This document shows positions 41,425 through 51,189 of a stretch of DNA of 64,000 bases, piece by piece. The DNA comes from an uncultured Aquimarina sp. (GTDB lineage: Bacteria; Bacteroidota; Bacteroidia; Flavobacteriales; Flavobacteriaceae). The translations under genes were made by a program, and so were the position numbers. The notes below the pieces were generated by a model, which worked only from the letters and a program-made list of their open reading frames with translations, had not been told where the DNA came from and did not search any database. The DNA is taken from positions 186,001 through 250,000 of the forward strand of contig NZ_CANMED010000006.1 in assembly GCF_947496855.1 (NCBI RefSeq). Direction: 5' to 3'. Every line of letters starts with the position of its first letter. Position 1 is the first letter of the stretch.

Positions 41425-44400
41425 TTAATTGAAGTTGTATCTTAAACCAATTTGCATTTGCCATCTTGATGACTGATTTCCGAAATCATCTACTTGTTCT
41501 ACATCGTCTACTACATTTTGATTTAATTCGAAAGTAGGGATATTATCACCATCAATATCAACTATATCTAATAAATTTACTTCACTAGATATGAAGTTTC
41601 TTACTCCCCATTCTTTGTTTAATAAGTTTCCGAAGTTAAGGATATCAGCGGTTAATTGTAAACCGTGAGTTTGATTACCAACTTTCAATGAGAAATCCTG
41701 AACAAATCGAAGATCGAATATATGATTCCATGGTCCTCTGTCTCCATTTCTTTCAGCATATTGACCTCTTCTTTCACTTAAGTAATCATCATTCCCTATA
41801 TAGTTATTAAATGCTTCCCATTGTGCAGCTTGCTCTTCAGTAGTACCTAAAAAACGAATTTCACTAGCATTGTTAGGAACATAAATTAATGCTCCATCAT
41901 CAAAATCATCGTTTAATACTAATTGATTGTTTTCATTTCCATACGTATATGAGAATGGTCCAGCTTGAGATCCTTCATATACTACACCTATTGTTGTTTT
42001 GATATTATCATTCCATTTTAGCTCGTAAGAAACATTACTGATGATTCTATGACCAGCAGAGAAATTAGAGCGAGCCAAAACAGGTCTTGCATTTTTACCA
42101 TTTACAGTAACCTGATTATTCCATTGAGAGCTATTTTGTGAAGAAGTAGCATCAAAAATATTTTTTGAATCACCGTAAGAATATGATATACTACCTTGGA
42201 AACCATTTTGGAAAGGTTTTGTAATAGTAACGGCTGCGTTATAAGAATATCCTTCTCCTGTATTAGAAGCAAGATAAATACCGGAACCATAGGTATTATC
42301 AATTCTGTCAAACAAATCATAACGTGGTCTATTATCAGGTCCGTTATTGAGAGTTTCTTCAGCGTCTTTTATATTTAGATTTTCATACTGTATTTGAGTA
42401 ATATTATCTTGATATAATAGATCAACAGAACCAATTAATCCCCACCAAGGTAATTTTTGATCAACCGCAATGTTATACTTCATAATTTGAGGTAATTTCG
42501 TATCTGGTGCGAATAAGTCAATTTGTCCACCAAAATTCCCTGGACCAGATGCGATATGTCTTTGTTGAGTATTAACATCAGGGTTGAAAAAGATAGGATC
42601 GGTAAAATCTCTAGCGTCACTAACTCCTTGTGTTACCCCATTATTATTGTAAGTCCCTCCGGCCCATACTAATGGGACTCTAGAAGTAAAAATACCTAAT
42701 CCTCCTCTTATTTGAGTTGTATTGTCTCCTTTTACATCCCAGTTAAAACCGATTCTAGGAGATATATGAGCTCTAGATTCAATTGCTTTTCCAACTCTAG
42801 CACCTTGTAAATCTTTTCCATTTGCTTCTAACAATGCTACTGTACGAGTGTTAAAGTCTTCATTAGCTAAACCTTCTTCCCAGAAAGGAACATCTACCCT
42901 CAATCCGGCAGTTACTTTAAGGTTGTCGGTTACTTGAACTTCATCTTGTACATAAAAACCTAAAACAAAACGTTGGAATTCTGCAGCACCTGTAGACTCG
43001 TCCCCAACTCCTCCTCCAGGAATTAATGAATAACTATAATCATACCTACTCACTGCTTCATTATTTAAAAAGGCATCTACTCCTGTAGTACCAGCACCAC
43101 TATTATCAAAATATCTATAACGTCCAAAGTTATTTGGGAAGAACAAGTTTTTAGTTTTAGCAAATTCATTCTGCGTACCAATGGTTACTGTATGTCGTCC
43201 TGCATAAATACTAAAGTTATCAGCAAACGTAAATACATCTTGATCTAATAGGTTAGCTGTACTAAAACGTTCAGCACCAAAATTGATTCCACCATCTCCA
43301 TCATCTAAAAATACAGTAGGAAATGGATTCCCGTCAGGATCTCTATCGTCTCTTACAATAGAATATCCTAAAATTAAATTGTTAGAATATTTATTTCCTA
43401 TAGATGAGTTCCATTCTAAAGTAGTTGTATTGGATACACTTTCGAATAATTCAGAACCATTACTAAAGTTAATTGTTCCATTACTAGACCCTCTTCCTTC
43501 TAAGTTTTCAGACTTAACATAATTATTTTTGATAAAAATTTGATTATTATCATTTATGTTCCAGTCTAATCTTACTGTAAAAGTATTTCCTAATAGTGTA
43601 GAAGCGTTGTCATCATAATCTCCTACGTCGTAGTTATATCTGTCTAGTACGGTTTGTCTTAAGCTAGCAAGATCTTGAGCGCTAGAATTACCTCTATAAT
43701 TAGAGATATTAAAAGGAGCAGGTGTCTCATTATCTATTCTTTCATAATTTGCAAAGAAGAATAATTTGTCTTTAATGATAGGTCCTCCAACTCTAAGGCC
43801 ATAAGTTAAAGCTGTAAATTCACCCGTTTTTTCTCTTTCTTCATCTTCATCAACTAAATCAACTGGAGTTTTTCCAACAAAATCTTGGTTTTTGAAGAAC
43901 GTGTAAGCAGATCCTTCCCAGTTATTTGTACCAGAACGTGTAATTGCATTAATAGCACCACCTGCAAATCCTGATTGTCTTACATCAAAAGGAGCGATGT
44001 TAACTTGAAATGATTCAATAGCATCAATAGAAAAAGGATTGATTCCTGTTTGTCCACCATTTGTACCTGATCCAGCAAGACCAAATACATCATTATTTAC
44101 AGCTCCATCAATATATATACCATTAAATCGATTATTTTGACCAGCTATAGAAATAGAGAATCCATCATTACCCTCAGTTAATTGGGCTTGTGGTGTTACT
44201 CTTACAAATTCTGCTACAGATCTCGATGTATTAGGTAACGTATTAATATCTCTCTGTGATATTTTTGTTCCAGCACCAGTTTTATTAGAGTCAAAAATAC
44301 CATTTCCGGTAGCGGTTATTACAACCTCTTCTAATTCACTAGTGGATTCTTCAAGTTGCGCACTAATTCTTTCAGATTGACCTAATTGAAGGTATAAACC

Positions 44401-44679
44401 ATCTTTTACATACCCATTAAAACCAACATAAGTAATTGTTACTCTATAAGGTCCTCCAACACGCATATTTTGTATACGATAAAAACCATCAAAATCTGTT
44501 GTTGTAGCATAATTGGTACCTGTAGGACCGTGAACAGCTATTATAGTAGCACCAGGTAATGCACCTCCTTTATTGTCGGTGATCTTACCATTAATTGACG
44601 AAGTTGTTACACCTTGGGCAAACGTTTCTGCAAACGTTGCCAAAAGAATTACAACAAATAAAAATGTAATCTTTTTCAT
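41425..44679 (-). CDS. TonB-dependent receptor with carboxypeptidase-like regulatory domain
   Basis: The start at 44679 (MKKITFLFVVILLATFAETFAQG) gives a clean signal peptide; an ATG at 44730 would hide it. The 1084-residue protein has a CarboxypepD_reg-like beta-sandwich (about 25-110), a plug domain (ISQRDINTLPNTSRSVAEFVR, GGAINAITRSGTN) and a large outer-membrane beta-barrel ending in the aromatic RYNFN. It imports an unknown substrate with TonB energy. No SusD-like partner is adjacent, so it is probably not a classic glycan system. Confidence 0.95.
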   Translation of the reverse strand: MKKITFLFVVILLATFAETFAQGVTTSSINGKITDNKGGALPGATIIAVHGPTGTNYATTTDFDGFYRIQNMRVGGPYRVTITYVGFNGYVKDGLYLQLGQSERISAQLEESTSELEEVVITATGNGIFDSNKTGAGTKISQRDINTLPNTSRSVAEFVRVTPQAQLTEGNDGFSISIAGQNNRFNGIYIDGAVNNDVFGLAGSGTNGGQTGINPFSIDAIESFQVNIAPFDVRQSGFAGGAINAITRSGTNNWEGSAYTFFKNQDFVGKTPVDLVDEDEEREKTGEFTALTYGLRVGGPIIKDKLFFFANYERIDNETPAPFNISNYRGNSSAQDLASLRQTVLDRYNYDVGDYDDNASTLLGNTFTVRLDWNINDNNQIFIKNNYVKSENLEGRGSSNGTINFSNGSELFESVSNTTTLEWNSSIGNKYSNNLILGYSIVRDDRDPDGNPFPTVFLDDGDGGINFGAERFSTANLLDQDVFTFADNFSIYAGRHTVTIGTQNEFAKTKNLFFPNNFGRYRYFDNSGAGTTGVDAFLNNEAVSRYDYSYSLIPGGGVGDESTGAAEFQRFVLGFYVQDEVQVTDNLKVTAGLRVDVPFWEEGLANEDFNTRTVALLEANGKDLQGARVGKAIESRAHISPRIGFNWDVKGDNTTQIRGGLGIFTSRVPLVWAGGTYNNNGVTQGVSDARDFTDPIFFNPDVNTQQRHIASGPGNFGGQIDLFAPDTKLPQIMKYNIAVDQKLPWWGLIGSVDLLYQDNITQIQYENLNIKDAEETLNNGPDNRPRYDLFDRIDNTYGSGIYLASNTGEGYSYNAAVTITKPFQNGFQGSISYSYGDSKNIFDATSSQNSSQWNNQVTVNGKNARPVLARSNFSAGHRIISNVSYELKWNDNIKTTIGVVYEGSQAGPFSYTYGNENNQLVLNDDFDDGALIYVPNNASEIRFLGTTEEQAAQWEAFNNYIGNDDYLSERRGQYAERNGDRGPWNHIFDLRFVQDFSLKVGNQTHGLQLTADILNFGNLLNKEWGVRNFISSEVNLLDIVDIDGDNIPTFELNQNVVDDVEQVDDFGNQSSRWQMQIGLRYNFN

Positions 44680-44854
44680 TATAATGAATTGAGTTAATTG
44701 TTTGGCGCAAAAGAACGAATCTTTGTGCAATCTAAGTTTATCTTAATGTTAAAATTTTTCACATAAAATTTTAACGGTTTTAAGGTAAGTCTATTTTGTA
44801 TTCTATTGATTTGTAAACTATTGGAGATATTCAAAAGTTATTAACTAAAAAAGA

Positions 44855-46492
44855 TTAACTCAAATACTTTTTTAACAGTGTTTCTGTTGACGAATCATGG
44901 TCAGAAATCTGCGAATTATCGATTTCACTCAAAATTTTTGTAGCTAATTGCTTACCTAATTCTACACCCCATTGGTCATAACTAAAAATATTCCAGATGA
45001 CTCCTTGAACAAAAATTCGTTGTTCATACATGGATACCAATGCTCCTAAAGTTTTAGGAGTTAATTTGTTAATAAGTAAAGTGGTGGTTGGTTTATTACC
45101 GGTAAAGATTTTGAAAGGTACCAACTGTTTTAATTTATCTTTAGTAAGATTTTTAGATTTCAATTCTTCAATAACTTCAGTTTCAGTTTTTCCGTTCATT
45201 AAAGCTTCGGTCTGTGCAAAGAAATTAGCCATTAATTTATCCTGATGATCCTTGTCCCCAAATAGGGAATGTTTAAAACCTATAAATTCTGCAGGAATAA
45301 GTTTTGTGCCTTGATGAATTAACTGAAAAAATGCGTGCTGAGCATTTGTTCCTGGTTCACCCCAGATAATAGTTCCTGTTTGGTAATTAATAGGATCTCC
45401 ATTACGATCTACACTTTTGCCATTACTTTCCATAATACCTTGTTGCAAATATGCAGGCAATCTATGAAGGTATTGAGAGTATGGAATAATAGCTTCACTC
45501 TCTGCACCAAAGAAATTGTTATACCATACACTAATCAATCCTAAGATAACAGGTATGTTTTCTTCGAAACTTGCAGTTTTGAAATGTTCATCCATTTCAT
45601 GAGCACCTTCTAATAGAGATTCAAAGTTTTTATAACCTACGGATAAACTTATGGATAGTCCTACTGCGCTCCAGAGTGAAAAACGACCTCCAACCCAATC
45701 CCATAAAGGGAAAATATTAGATGAGTCAATACCAAATTTGGTTACATTTGGAATGTTACTAGATACAGCAACAAAATGTTTACTAACTGCTTCTAGAGAA
45801 GCCTGTTTGGTAAACCAGCCTCTGGCAGTAGTTGCATTGGATAATGTTTCCTGCGTAGAGAAAGTTTTGGAAACGACCACAAACAAAGTAGTTTCTGGGT
45901 CAAGATCTTTTAGGTTTTGATGCACGTGATCACCATCTACATTAGATATAAAATGTACTTTCAGGTGGTTTTTATAATGTTCTAAAGATTCTGTGATCAT
46001 AGCTGGTCCAAGATCAGAACCGCCAATACCAATGTTTACAATATCTGTAAATGACTTATTTGTATATCCTTTTAATTCACCGGTGATCACCTTATCACAG
46101 AAGGTTTTTATTTTATTTTTTACAACAGATACTTCAGCTACTATATTTTTTCCTTCTGCATCAACAATATAACTTGATGGAGTTCTAAGAGCTGTATGAA
46201 GTACTGCTCTTTCTTCTGTTTCGTTTATGATTTCACCTTCAAAATAGCTTTTTATCGCTTTATCAAGTTGTACTTCTTTAGCAAGATCTATTAAAAGTTT
46301 TTTTGTTGTTTCATCAATTCTATTTTTAGAATAATCTACAAAAAAATCATTCCAATCTATAGAGAATATTTCTGCTCGATTTGGAGATTGCGCAAAAAGA
46401 TCTTTTAAATGCGAGTCTTTTATATTCTCAAAATGGTTTTGTAAAGCTTCCCAAGCTTTTGTGGTGGTGGGATTAATAGTTGGTAATGCCAT
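44855..46492 (-). CDS. pgi: Glucose-6-phosphate isomerase
   Basis: PGI interconverts glucose 6-phosphate and fructose 6-phosphate. The 545-residue protein shows the motifs VNIGIGGSDLGPAM, VVSKTFSTQETL, the GRFSLWSAVGLS signature and GTNAQHAFFQLIHQG with the catalytic His, then QGVIWNIFSYDQWGVELGK. Length is normal for the long form. It is the last gene of a tight operon and starts four bases after the M23 peptidase stop codon. Confidence 0.97.
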   Translation of the reverse strand: MALPTINPTTTKAWEALQNHFENIKDSHLKDLFAQSPNRAEIFSIDWNDFFVDYSKNRIDETTKKLLIDLAKEVQLDKAIKSYFEGEIINETEERAVLHTALRTPSSYIVDAEGKNIVAEVSVVKNKIKTFCDKVITGELKGYTNKSFTDIVNIGIGGSDLGPAMITESLEHYKNHLKVHFISNVDGDHVHQNLKDLDPETTLFVVVSKTFSTQETLSNATTARGWFTKQASLEAVSKHFVAVSSNIPNVTKFGIDSSNIFPLWDWVGGRFSLWSAVGLSISLSVGYKNFESLLEGAHEMDEHFKTASFEENIPVILGLISVWYNNFFGAESEAIIPYSQYLHRLPAYLQQGIMESNGKSVDRNGDPINYQTGTIIWGEPGTNAQHAFFQLIHQGTKLIPAEFIGFKHSLFGDKDHQDKLMANFFAQTEALMNGKTETEVIEELKSKNLTKDKLKQLVPFKIFTGNKPTTTLLINKLTPKTLGALVSMYEQRIFVQGVIWNIFSYDQWGVELGKQLATKILSEIDNSQISDHDSSTETLLKKYLS

Positions 46493-46496
46493 TAGG

Positions 46497-47753
46497 TTAT
46501 AAAATTTCTTGTTTTGGTTTGAATATAATACTGTCTAATTTTGTTTTCATAGGTTCTATATGCTTATAAAACAACGGATGAAGGCTATCATTTAATGGTT
46601 TTGATGCCGGAAGGTCTTCTCTGAAAGGATCTACTTCTTTACCGTTTTTCCAAAAACGATAGCATACATGAGGTCCACTGGTGTTTCCTGTCATCCCGAT
46701 GAATCCAATAACATCTCCCTGTCTTACATACTCACCTACTTTTACTGCTCTTCTACTCATATGAAGGTATTGTGTATCGTAGGTGGCATTGTGTCTGATT
46801 TTTACATATTTTCCGTTTCCTCCTTTACGCTCTGATTTGGTAACAGTACCATCTGCAGTTGCTAAGATGGGAGTTCCAACTGGAGCTGCAAAGTCTGTTC
46901 CGCGATGTGGCCTTATTTTATTGCCATAATATCGTATTCTTCGTTTAAGATTATATCTTGAGGAAATTCTGCTAAACTGAACAGGGGCTCTAAGAAAAGC
47001 TCTACGCAAATTGTTTGCTTCCTGATCGAAATAATCTGATGTCCCATTAATTGTGTCATCTTCGAATTGAAATGCATATATGGGTTTGCTTCGGTGTTCA
47101 AAATAAGAAGCTTTGATTTCACCAATTCCGGCAGGTATGGTATCATTTATATACTTCTCTGTATAAATAACTTTAAATTGATCTCCAGCCTGAAGTCTTG
47201 TAAAGTCTATGGTCCATGCATAAATGTCTGCCATTTTATAAGCAACAAGAAAGCTAAGATTCATATCATCAAAGGTTTGGGATAGATTACTTTCTATGGT
47301 TCCAGAAGCTATTCTTTCTACTATTTTTACTGGTTTTGCACTTTTTCTAGCAACAATACTATCTCTAAAATCTACAACGGTATAGTCGATAAGTCCATTT
47401 TGGTACACAAAAATTTGTGCTTGTTCTGTAGTATCTTTGGATTTAAAAACGGTATACGCTTTTCCTGCCATAATCCTAGCAACATTAAAGGTATCCTTAA
47501 TTTTGTTTGAAATTTCAAATACTTTAGCTCTGGATATACCGTGACTATCTAATATGGCTCCAAAACTATCACCTGGGCGTACAGTGTCTCTAACTACCTT
47601 GAAGTTGTTAAGATCGAATCCAAATTCCTTAACGACAGGCGGCTCTTTTATTTCTTCAATTACCTTAGGGAGAACAACTTCTACTTCTTTCTTTTCTTGC
47701 TGACATGAAATCAATACTACTGCTAAAAGTAGTATGTAACCTAAATTCTTCAA
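46497..47753 (-). CDS. M23 (LytM) family peptidase, lipoprotein
   Basis: The 418-residue protein has a lipoprotein signal ending VLISC. An N-terminal LysM/OapA-like segment (VRPGDSFGAILDSHGIS), a middle domain and a C-terminal M23 domain follow. Zinc ligands are His and Asp in HRGTDFAAPVG and His-x-His-like residues in LHMSRRAV and GPHVCYRF. It probably cuts peptidoglycan cross-links in the periplasm. Gaps of six and four bases place it in one operon with the tryptophan dioxygenase-like gene and pgi. Confidence 0.92.
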   Translation of the reverse strand: MKNLGYILLLAVVLISCQQEKKEVEVVLPKVIEEIKEPPVVKEFGFDLNNFKVVRDTVRPGDSFGAILDSHGISRAKVFEISNKIKDTFNVARIMAGKAYTVFKSKDTTEQAQIFVYQNGLIDYTVVDFRDSIVARKSAKPVKIVERIASGTIESNLSQTFDDMNLSFLVAYKMADIYAWTIDFTRLQAGDQFKVIYTEKYINDTIPAGIGEIKASYFEHRSKPIYAFQFEDDTINGTSDYFDQEANNLRRAFLRAPVQFSRISSRYNLKRRIRYYGNKIRPHRGTDFAAPVGTPILATADGTVTKSERKGGNGKYVKIRHNATYDTQYLHMSRRAVKVGEYVRQGDVIGFIGMTGNTSGPHVCYRFWKNGKEVDPFREDLPASKPLNDSLHPLFYKHIEPMKTKLDSIIFKPKQEIL

Positions 47754-47759
47754 CTGACT

Positions 47760-48728
47760 TTATTTTGTGGTATTAAATTGATGGGTAACCCATTGTTGTC
47801 CCCAGTTTTCTTTTTCTTCTGCGCTCCAAAGATCAGGAAAAAATATAATCCTTTGGAAACTAGGGGGTAAAAACTTTTTCCAGTTGGTTCCTCCTGTGGC
47901 CAATACTTGACCTTTATCTCTATTGAGATACCTGTAGGCGGCACCCATATGCATTAATAACCAATTAATATTTACATTAGTGTCAAAAGTACGTAATGCA
48001 TTAATAAGCTGTGCATTATTTTGTTCTTTTTCTGGAAGTTCCAAATATCTGTGATAAATAGTACTTTGTTTTACCTGATGTGCAATACGCATCATTCTAG
48101 GTGTGTATCTGTATTCGAATTGTTTTAATGTTAATGTTTTTTCACCAGTCTTGATATCAGTTGCGCCGGATTTCCAGTATAAGTGCTCGTATACTTCTTC
48201 TAGTGGGTCTTCTTCAGAAAACTGGCTTCTTTCTTTACTGTTAACCAGATTAGCTAAAGGAGTAGCATATATTTCTATCATTCTGAATTGTACTGATTGA
48301 AATCCACTAGCTGGTAATAAGGACATTCTATATTTTAGAAACTGTTCTTTATCCATTCCTTTGATCATGACATCAAAAGAGTCTATTAACACTCTAAAAT
48401 ATCTATTGATTCGGTCTAGTTTTTTTGTAAAGAACTCTGCGGTCTGTAATTTGTCATCAATGATCTGTTTTAGCTCATGAATAATTAACTTAAAGTAAAG
48501 CTCGGTGATTTGATGATATGTGATAAAAATCTCTTCATCAGGAAAATGTGTTCTTGGGATTTGTAGACTAAGTAAGGTGTCTAGATGTATATAATCCCAA
48601 TACGTAAGATATCGGTCGTGTAGTAAACCGTCTAAATAGGATCCCAGATCCTGACCAGAATTTTTGAATTTTTTCTCGAGTTGTCTAATTTTTTCGGCAA
48701 TCTCAGGTTTTATGGATTCGTCCATCAA
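47760..48728 (-). CDS. Tryptophan 2,3-dioxygenase family protein
   Basis: The 322-residue protein is a helical haem enzyme of the TDO family. LDTLLSLQIPRTHFPDEEIF and TYHQITELYFKLIIHEL carry the substrate and distal-pocket residues, and RYRMSLLPASGFQS-type sequence (YRMSLLPASGFQSVQFRMIE) is the family core. The usual reaction is tryptophan to N-formylkynurenine. No other kynurenine-pathway gene lies here. It overlaps DUF3108 by four bases and is in an operon with M23 and pgi. Confidence 0.9.
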   Translation of the reverse strand: MMDESIKPEIAEKIRQLEKKFKNSGQDLGSYLDGLLHDRYLTYWDYIHLDTLLSLQIPRTHFPDEEIFITYHQITELYFKLIIHELKQIIDDKLQTAEFFTKKLDRINRYFRVLIDSFDVMIKGMDKEQFLKYRMSLLPASGFQSVQFRMIEIYATPLANLVNSKERSQFSEEDPLEEVYEHLYWKSGATDIKTGEKTLTLKQFEYRYTPRMMRIAHQVKQSTIYHRYLELPEKEQNNAQLINALRTFDTNVNINWLLMHMGAAYRYLNRDKGQVLATGGTNWKKFLPPSFQRIIFFPDLWSAEEKENWGQQWVTHQFNTTK

Positions 48729-49501
48729 TCTATTACAATTTTAAGAGGATGTTTAAGTCCTTTATAGGCTATTAAATCTGCATTAATAGATCCTACAAGA
48801 ATATCGGCTTTTATTCTAATTGGCATTCGATTATCATCATCGCTTACCCAAACTGTCAAGCTTTCCTCTTCCTTAAATACTCTTTCTGCTTGCACTATTG
48901 GGCGAAATTTTAAACAACGTATTTTATTACCATTCATCTTCACTGTTTCTCTTCCTAAAAAACGCAGTTTAAATAGGTAGTTTTCATTGTCAAAAAACAT
49001 GTTAACTAATTGTTCATCTCCCTCTTTTAGCGAAGATACATCAATATTGTTTCTTAAATAATAAAAGGAAGACATCATATCTTGGATATTATCCTTGACA
49101 GTAAATGTTTCCTTTTTGTTGTACTTTTTATTGAATACTAGAGCTTTTTTGGTTTTATGATCAAAATTAATCTCAATATCTTTAGTGTGCCCTCCCTCAT
49201 TAATCTTACGAATAAAACGATAAGGTTTAACTTCGTTTTTATCTACATATGTTTCATAATAGTCTTCTACCTTAAAAAACATGCTAAGAACTCCTGAGGA
49301 TTTCCCTGTGCCTACAATGTGATGTACAGGCATTCCATTGAGTGTTTCATTCTTAACCTCTAAGGTGGCGTAACTAGCAGTAAAAATTCCATAACGAATT
49401 TTGAATTTAAACCATTCTCCATTCTCAAAAGAACTATGGATGTCTTGAGCAATAGAGGTAGTTGTAATAAAGATTAACAATAAAAGAATATATCTTTTCA
49501 T
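48725..49501 (-). CDS. DUF3108 domain protein, secreted
   Basis: The ATG at 49501 (MKRYILLLLIFITTTSIAQD) gives a clean signal peptide, better than the ATG at 49537. The 258-residue protein has the DUF3108 pattern: an early F-x-I-R-YG-I strand (FKFKIRYGIF), a beta-rich body and a C-terminal VWVSDDDNRMPIRIKADILVGS. Members are periplasmic beta-barrel-like proteins of unclear role. It heads the DUF3108-TDO-M23-pgi operon and overlaps the next gene by ATGA. Confidence 0.85.
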   Translation of the reverse strand: MKRYILLLLIFITTTSIAQDIHSSFENGEWFKFKIRYGIFTASYATLEVKNETLNGMPVHHIVGTGKSSGVLSMFFKVEDYYETYVDKNEVKPYRFIRKINEGGHTKDIEINFDHKTKKALVFNKKYNKKETFTVKDNIQDMMSSFYYLRNNIDVSSLKEGDEQLVNMFFDNENYLFKLRFLGRETVKMNGNKIRCLKFRPIVQAERVFKEEESLTVWVSDDDNRMPIRIKADILVGSINADLIAYKGLKHPLKIVID

Positions 49502-49890
49502 AACTGTTTTGGGTATTGTTTTGTTCAACGTAAACATTACGATTAGTAATATTTACAATATCCATTCCAAAAATACTATTTAATATAAACAGATAAAAGG
49601 GGACAGTATTACTAAATTTTAAAAAAAGTAATAAAAAAAGAGAGCCACCACAGCTCTCTTTTACTTTTATTAACCAACTAAAAACTTAAATTATGAGAAT
49701 AATTATTGTTTTTGGTATAAGCAGTAACCACTCCGCTTATAATACAAACATCCGCTTTTTTTGCATAATTATCAAACGAAAACGTTTTTTTATTATCATA
49801 TTTAACAAAAATTTAGGCAGAAACAAATAATTTTTCAATAATCTCAATTTATTAACATATGATACATTAATTTTTCAAGGCTATTTTATA
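49502..49890. other. Intergenic region with a terminator and a possible decayed gene start
   Basis: Apart from the hairpin at 49629-49662, this 389-base gap holds a 45-codon plus-strand frame (49693-49830). It is preceded by TTAACCAACTAAAAACTTAA, a leader typical of flavobacterial exported-protein genes, but the peptide itself (basic and Ile/Phe-rich) looks non-functional. I treat it as a possible relic. Confidence 0.3.
49629..49662 (-). terminator. Hairpin terminator downstream of hppD
   Basis: On the minus strand AAAAGAGAGC, a seven-base loop and GCTCTCTTTT are followed by further T. It lies 229 bases after the hppD stop codon, farther than usual. Confidence 0.65.
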
Positions 49891-51030
49891 TCATAAAGTT
49901 CCTCTTTGTTCTTGTTCTCTTTCTATCGCCTCAAAAAGAGCTTTAAAGTTACCTTTACCAAAAGATTGTGCGCCTTTTCTTTGTATTATTTCAAAAAACA
50001 TGGTTGGACGGTCTAAAATAGGTTTGGTAAAAATCTGTAAAAGATATCCTTCATCATCACGGTCAATAAGAATTCCAAGCTCCTTTAATGGCTCAAGATC
50101 TTCATCGATTTCTCCAACTCTATCTAAAACAGTTTCATAGTAACTGGCAGGTACTGTTAGGAATTCTACTCCCCGATTATAAAGTGCCGTAACTGTTTCT
50201 ATAATATTATCTGTTGCTAGTGCCATATGTTGTACACCTGCACCGTTATAAAAATCAATGTACTCTTCTATCTGAGATTTTTTTCTCCCTTCTGCTGGTT
50301 CATTTATAGGAAATTTTATTCTACCATTACCGTTACTCATTACTTTACTCATTAATGCAGTATATTCTGTAGAAATATCTTTGTCATCAAAAGATACAAG
50401 TTGTGCAAACCCCATTACTTTGGCATAAAATTCACACCATTTATTCATTTCATTCCAGCCAACATTTCCCACTATATGATCTATATATTTAAGCCCGTTG
50501 GATTCTGTTTTGTAGGGCTTATTCCAAGGTATATAACCAGGTAAGAATGCTCCGTGATAATTTTTTCTTTCTACGAAGACATGAACAGTTTCTCCATAAG
50601 TATGTATCCCAGAGAAAACTACTTTACCATCTTTATCTTCTTTTGCAGTAGGTTTCATATAAGATTCAGCACCACGTTTAACAGTTTCTTCATAACTTTT
50701 TGTAGCATCATCTACCCAAATCGCAACTACTTTCACACCATCACCGTGTGCATTAATGTGTCTGTTAATATCTCCATCCGGTTGCAGAGGAGACGTGAGA
50801 ACTAAAGTGATTTTATCCTGTCTTAATACATAAGAAACTCGATCTTTAAGACCAGTTTCTAATCCGGCATATGCAATGGGTTGAAATCCCCAAGCTGTTT
50901 GATAATAATATGCAGCTTGTTTTGCGTTACCCACATATAGTTCTACATAATCAGTTCCTAAAAGAGGTAAAAAATCTTCTGCTTCAGGAATTATTTTTTC
51001 TAAATTCTGAGAGGTTATATTTGTTGACAT
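49891..51030 (-). CDS. hppD: 4-hydroxyphenylpyruvate dioxygenase
   Basis: HppD converts 4-hydroxyphenylpyruvate to homogentisate in tyrosine breakdown. The 379-residue protein has two vicinal-oxygen-chelate domains. Iron ligands are the His in KYIDHIVGNV, the His in VQHMALATDNI and the Glu in TMFFEIIQRKGAQSFGKGNF, the C-terminal family signature. Length is normal. The next enzyme of the pathway, hmgA, lies just upstream in the same direction. Confidence 0.97.
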   Translation of the reverse strand: MSTNITSQNLEKIIPEAEDFLPLLGTDYVELYVGNAKQAAYYYQTAWGFQPIAYAGLETGLKDRVSYVLRQDKITLVLTSPLQPDGDINRHINAHGDGVKVVAIWVDDATKSYEETVKRGAESYMKPTAKEDKDGKVVFSGIHTYGETVHVFVERKNYHGAFLPGYIPWNKPYKTESNGLKYIDHIVGNVGWNEMNKWCEFYAKVMGFAQLVSFDDKDISTEYTALMSKVMSNGNGRIKFPINEPAEGRKKSQIEEYIDFYNGAGVQHMALATDNIIETVTALYNRGVEFLTVPASYYETVLDRVGEIDEDLEPLKELGILIDRDDEGYLLQIFTKPILDRPTMFFEIIQRKGAQSFGKGNFKALFEAIEREQEQRGTL

Positions 51031-51108
51031 TTTTTTAAAAATTAGATAATTATTAAATAAGATAATGGATTTATATTATTTCAAAAAGTAATTTTTTCTG
51101 AAATAAAA

Positions 51109-51116
51109 CAAACTTA
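51109..51116 (-). promoter_or_regulatory. Candidate -7 promoter box of hppD
   Basis: On the minus strand this reads TAAGTTTG, matching TAnnTTTG, about 80 bases before the ATG. It would allow hppD to be transcribed apart from hmgA. Confidence 0.35.
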
Positions 51117-51189
51117 CCACATGGCTCTTAGGTGCGCTGTAATATCTTTTCTATAATTCAACATTGATCTTTTTTTTAAACTTTATTAA

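Noticed and set aside
44679..44730. Upstream ATG for the TonB-dependent receptor
   Set aside because: It would put 17 polar residues before a perfect signal peptide that starts at 44679.
49693..49830. A 45-codon plus-strand frame with a typical flavobacterial leader
   Set aside because: The peptide is basic and Ile/Phe-rich without a signal-peptide shape or known motif, so it is at most a decayed gene start.
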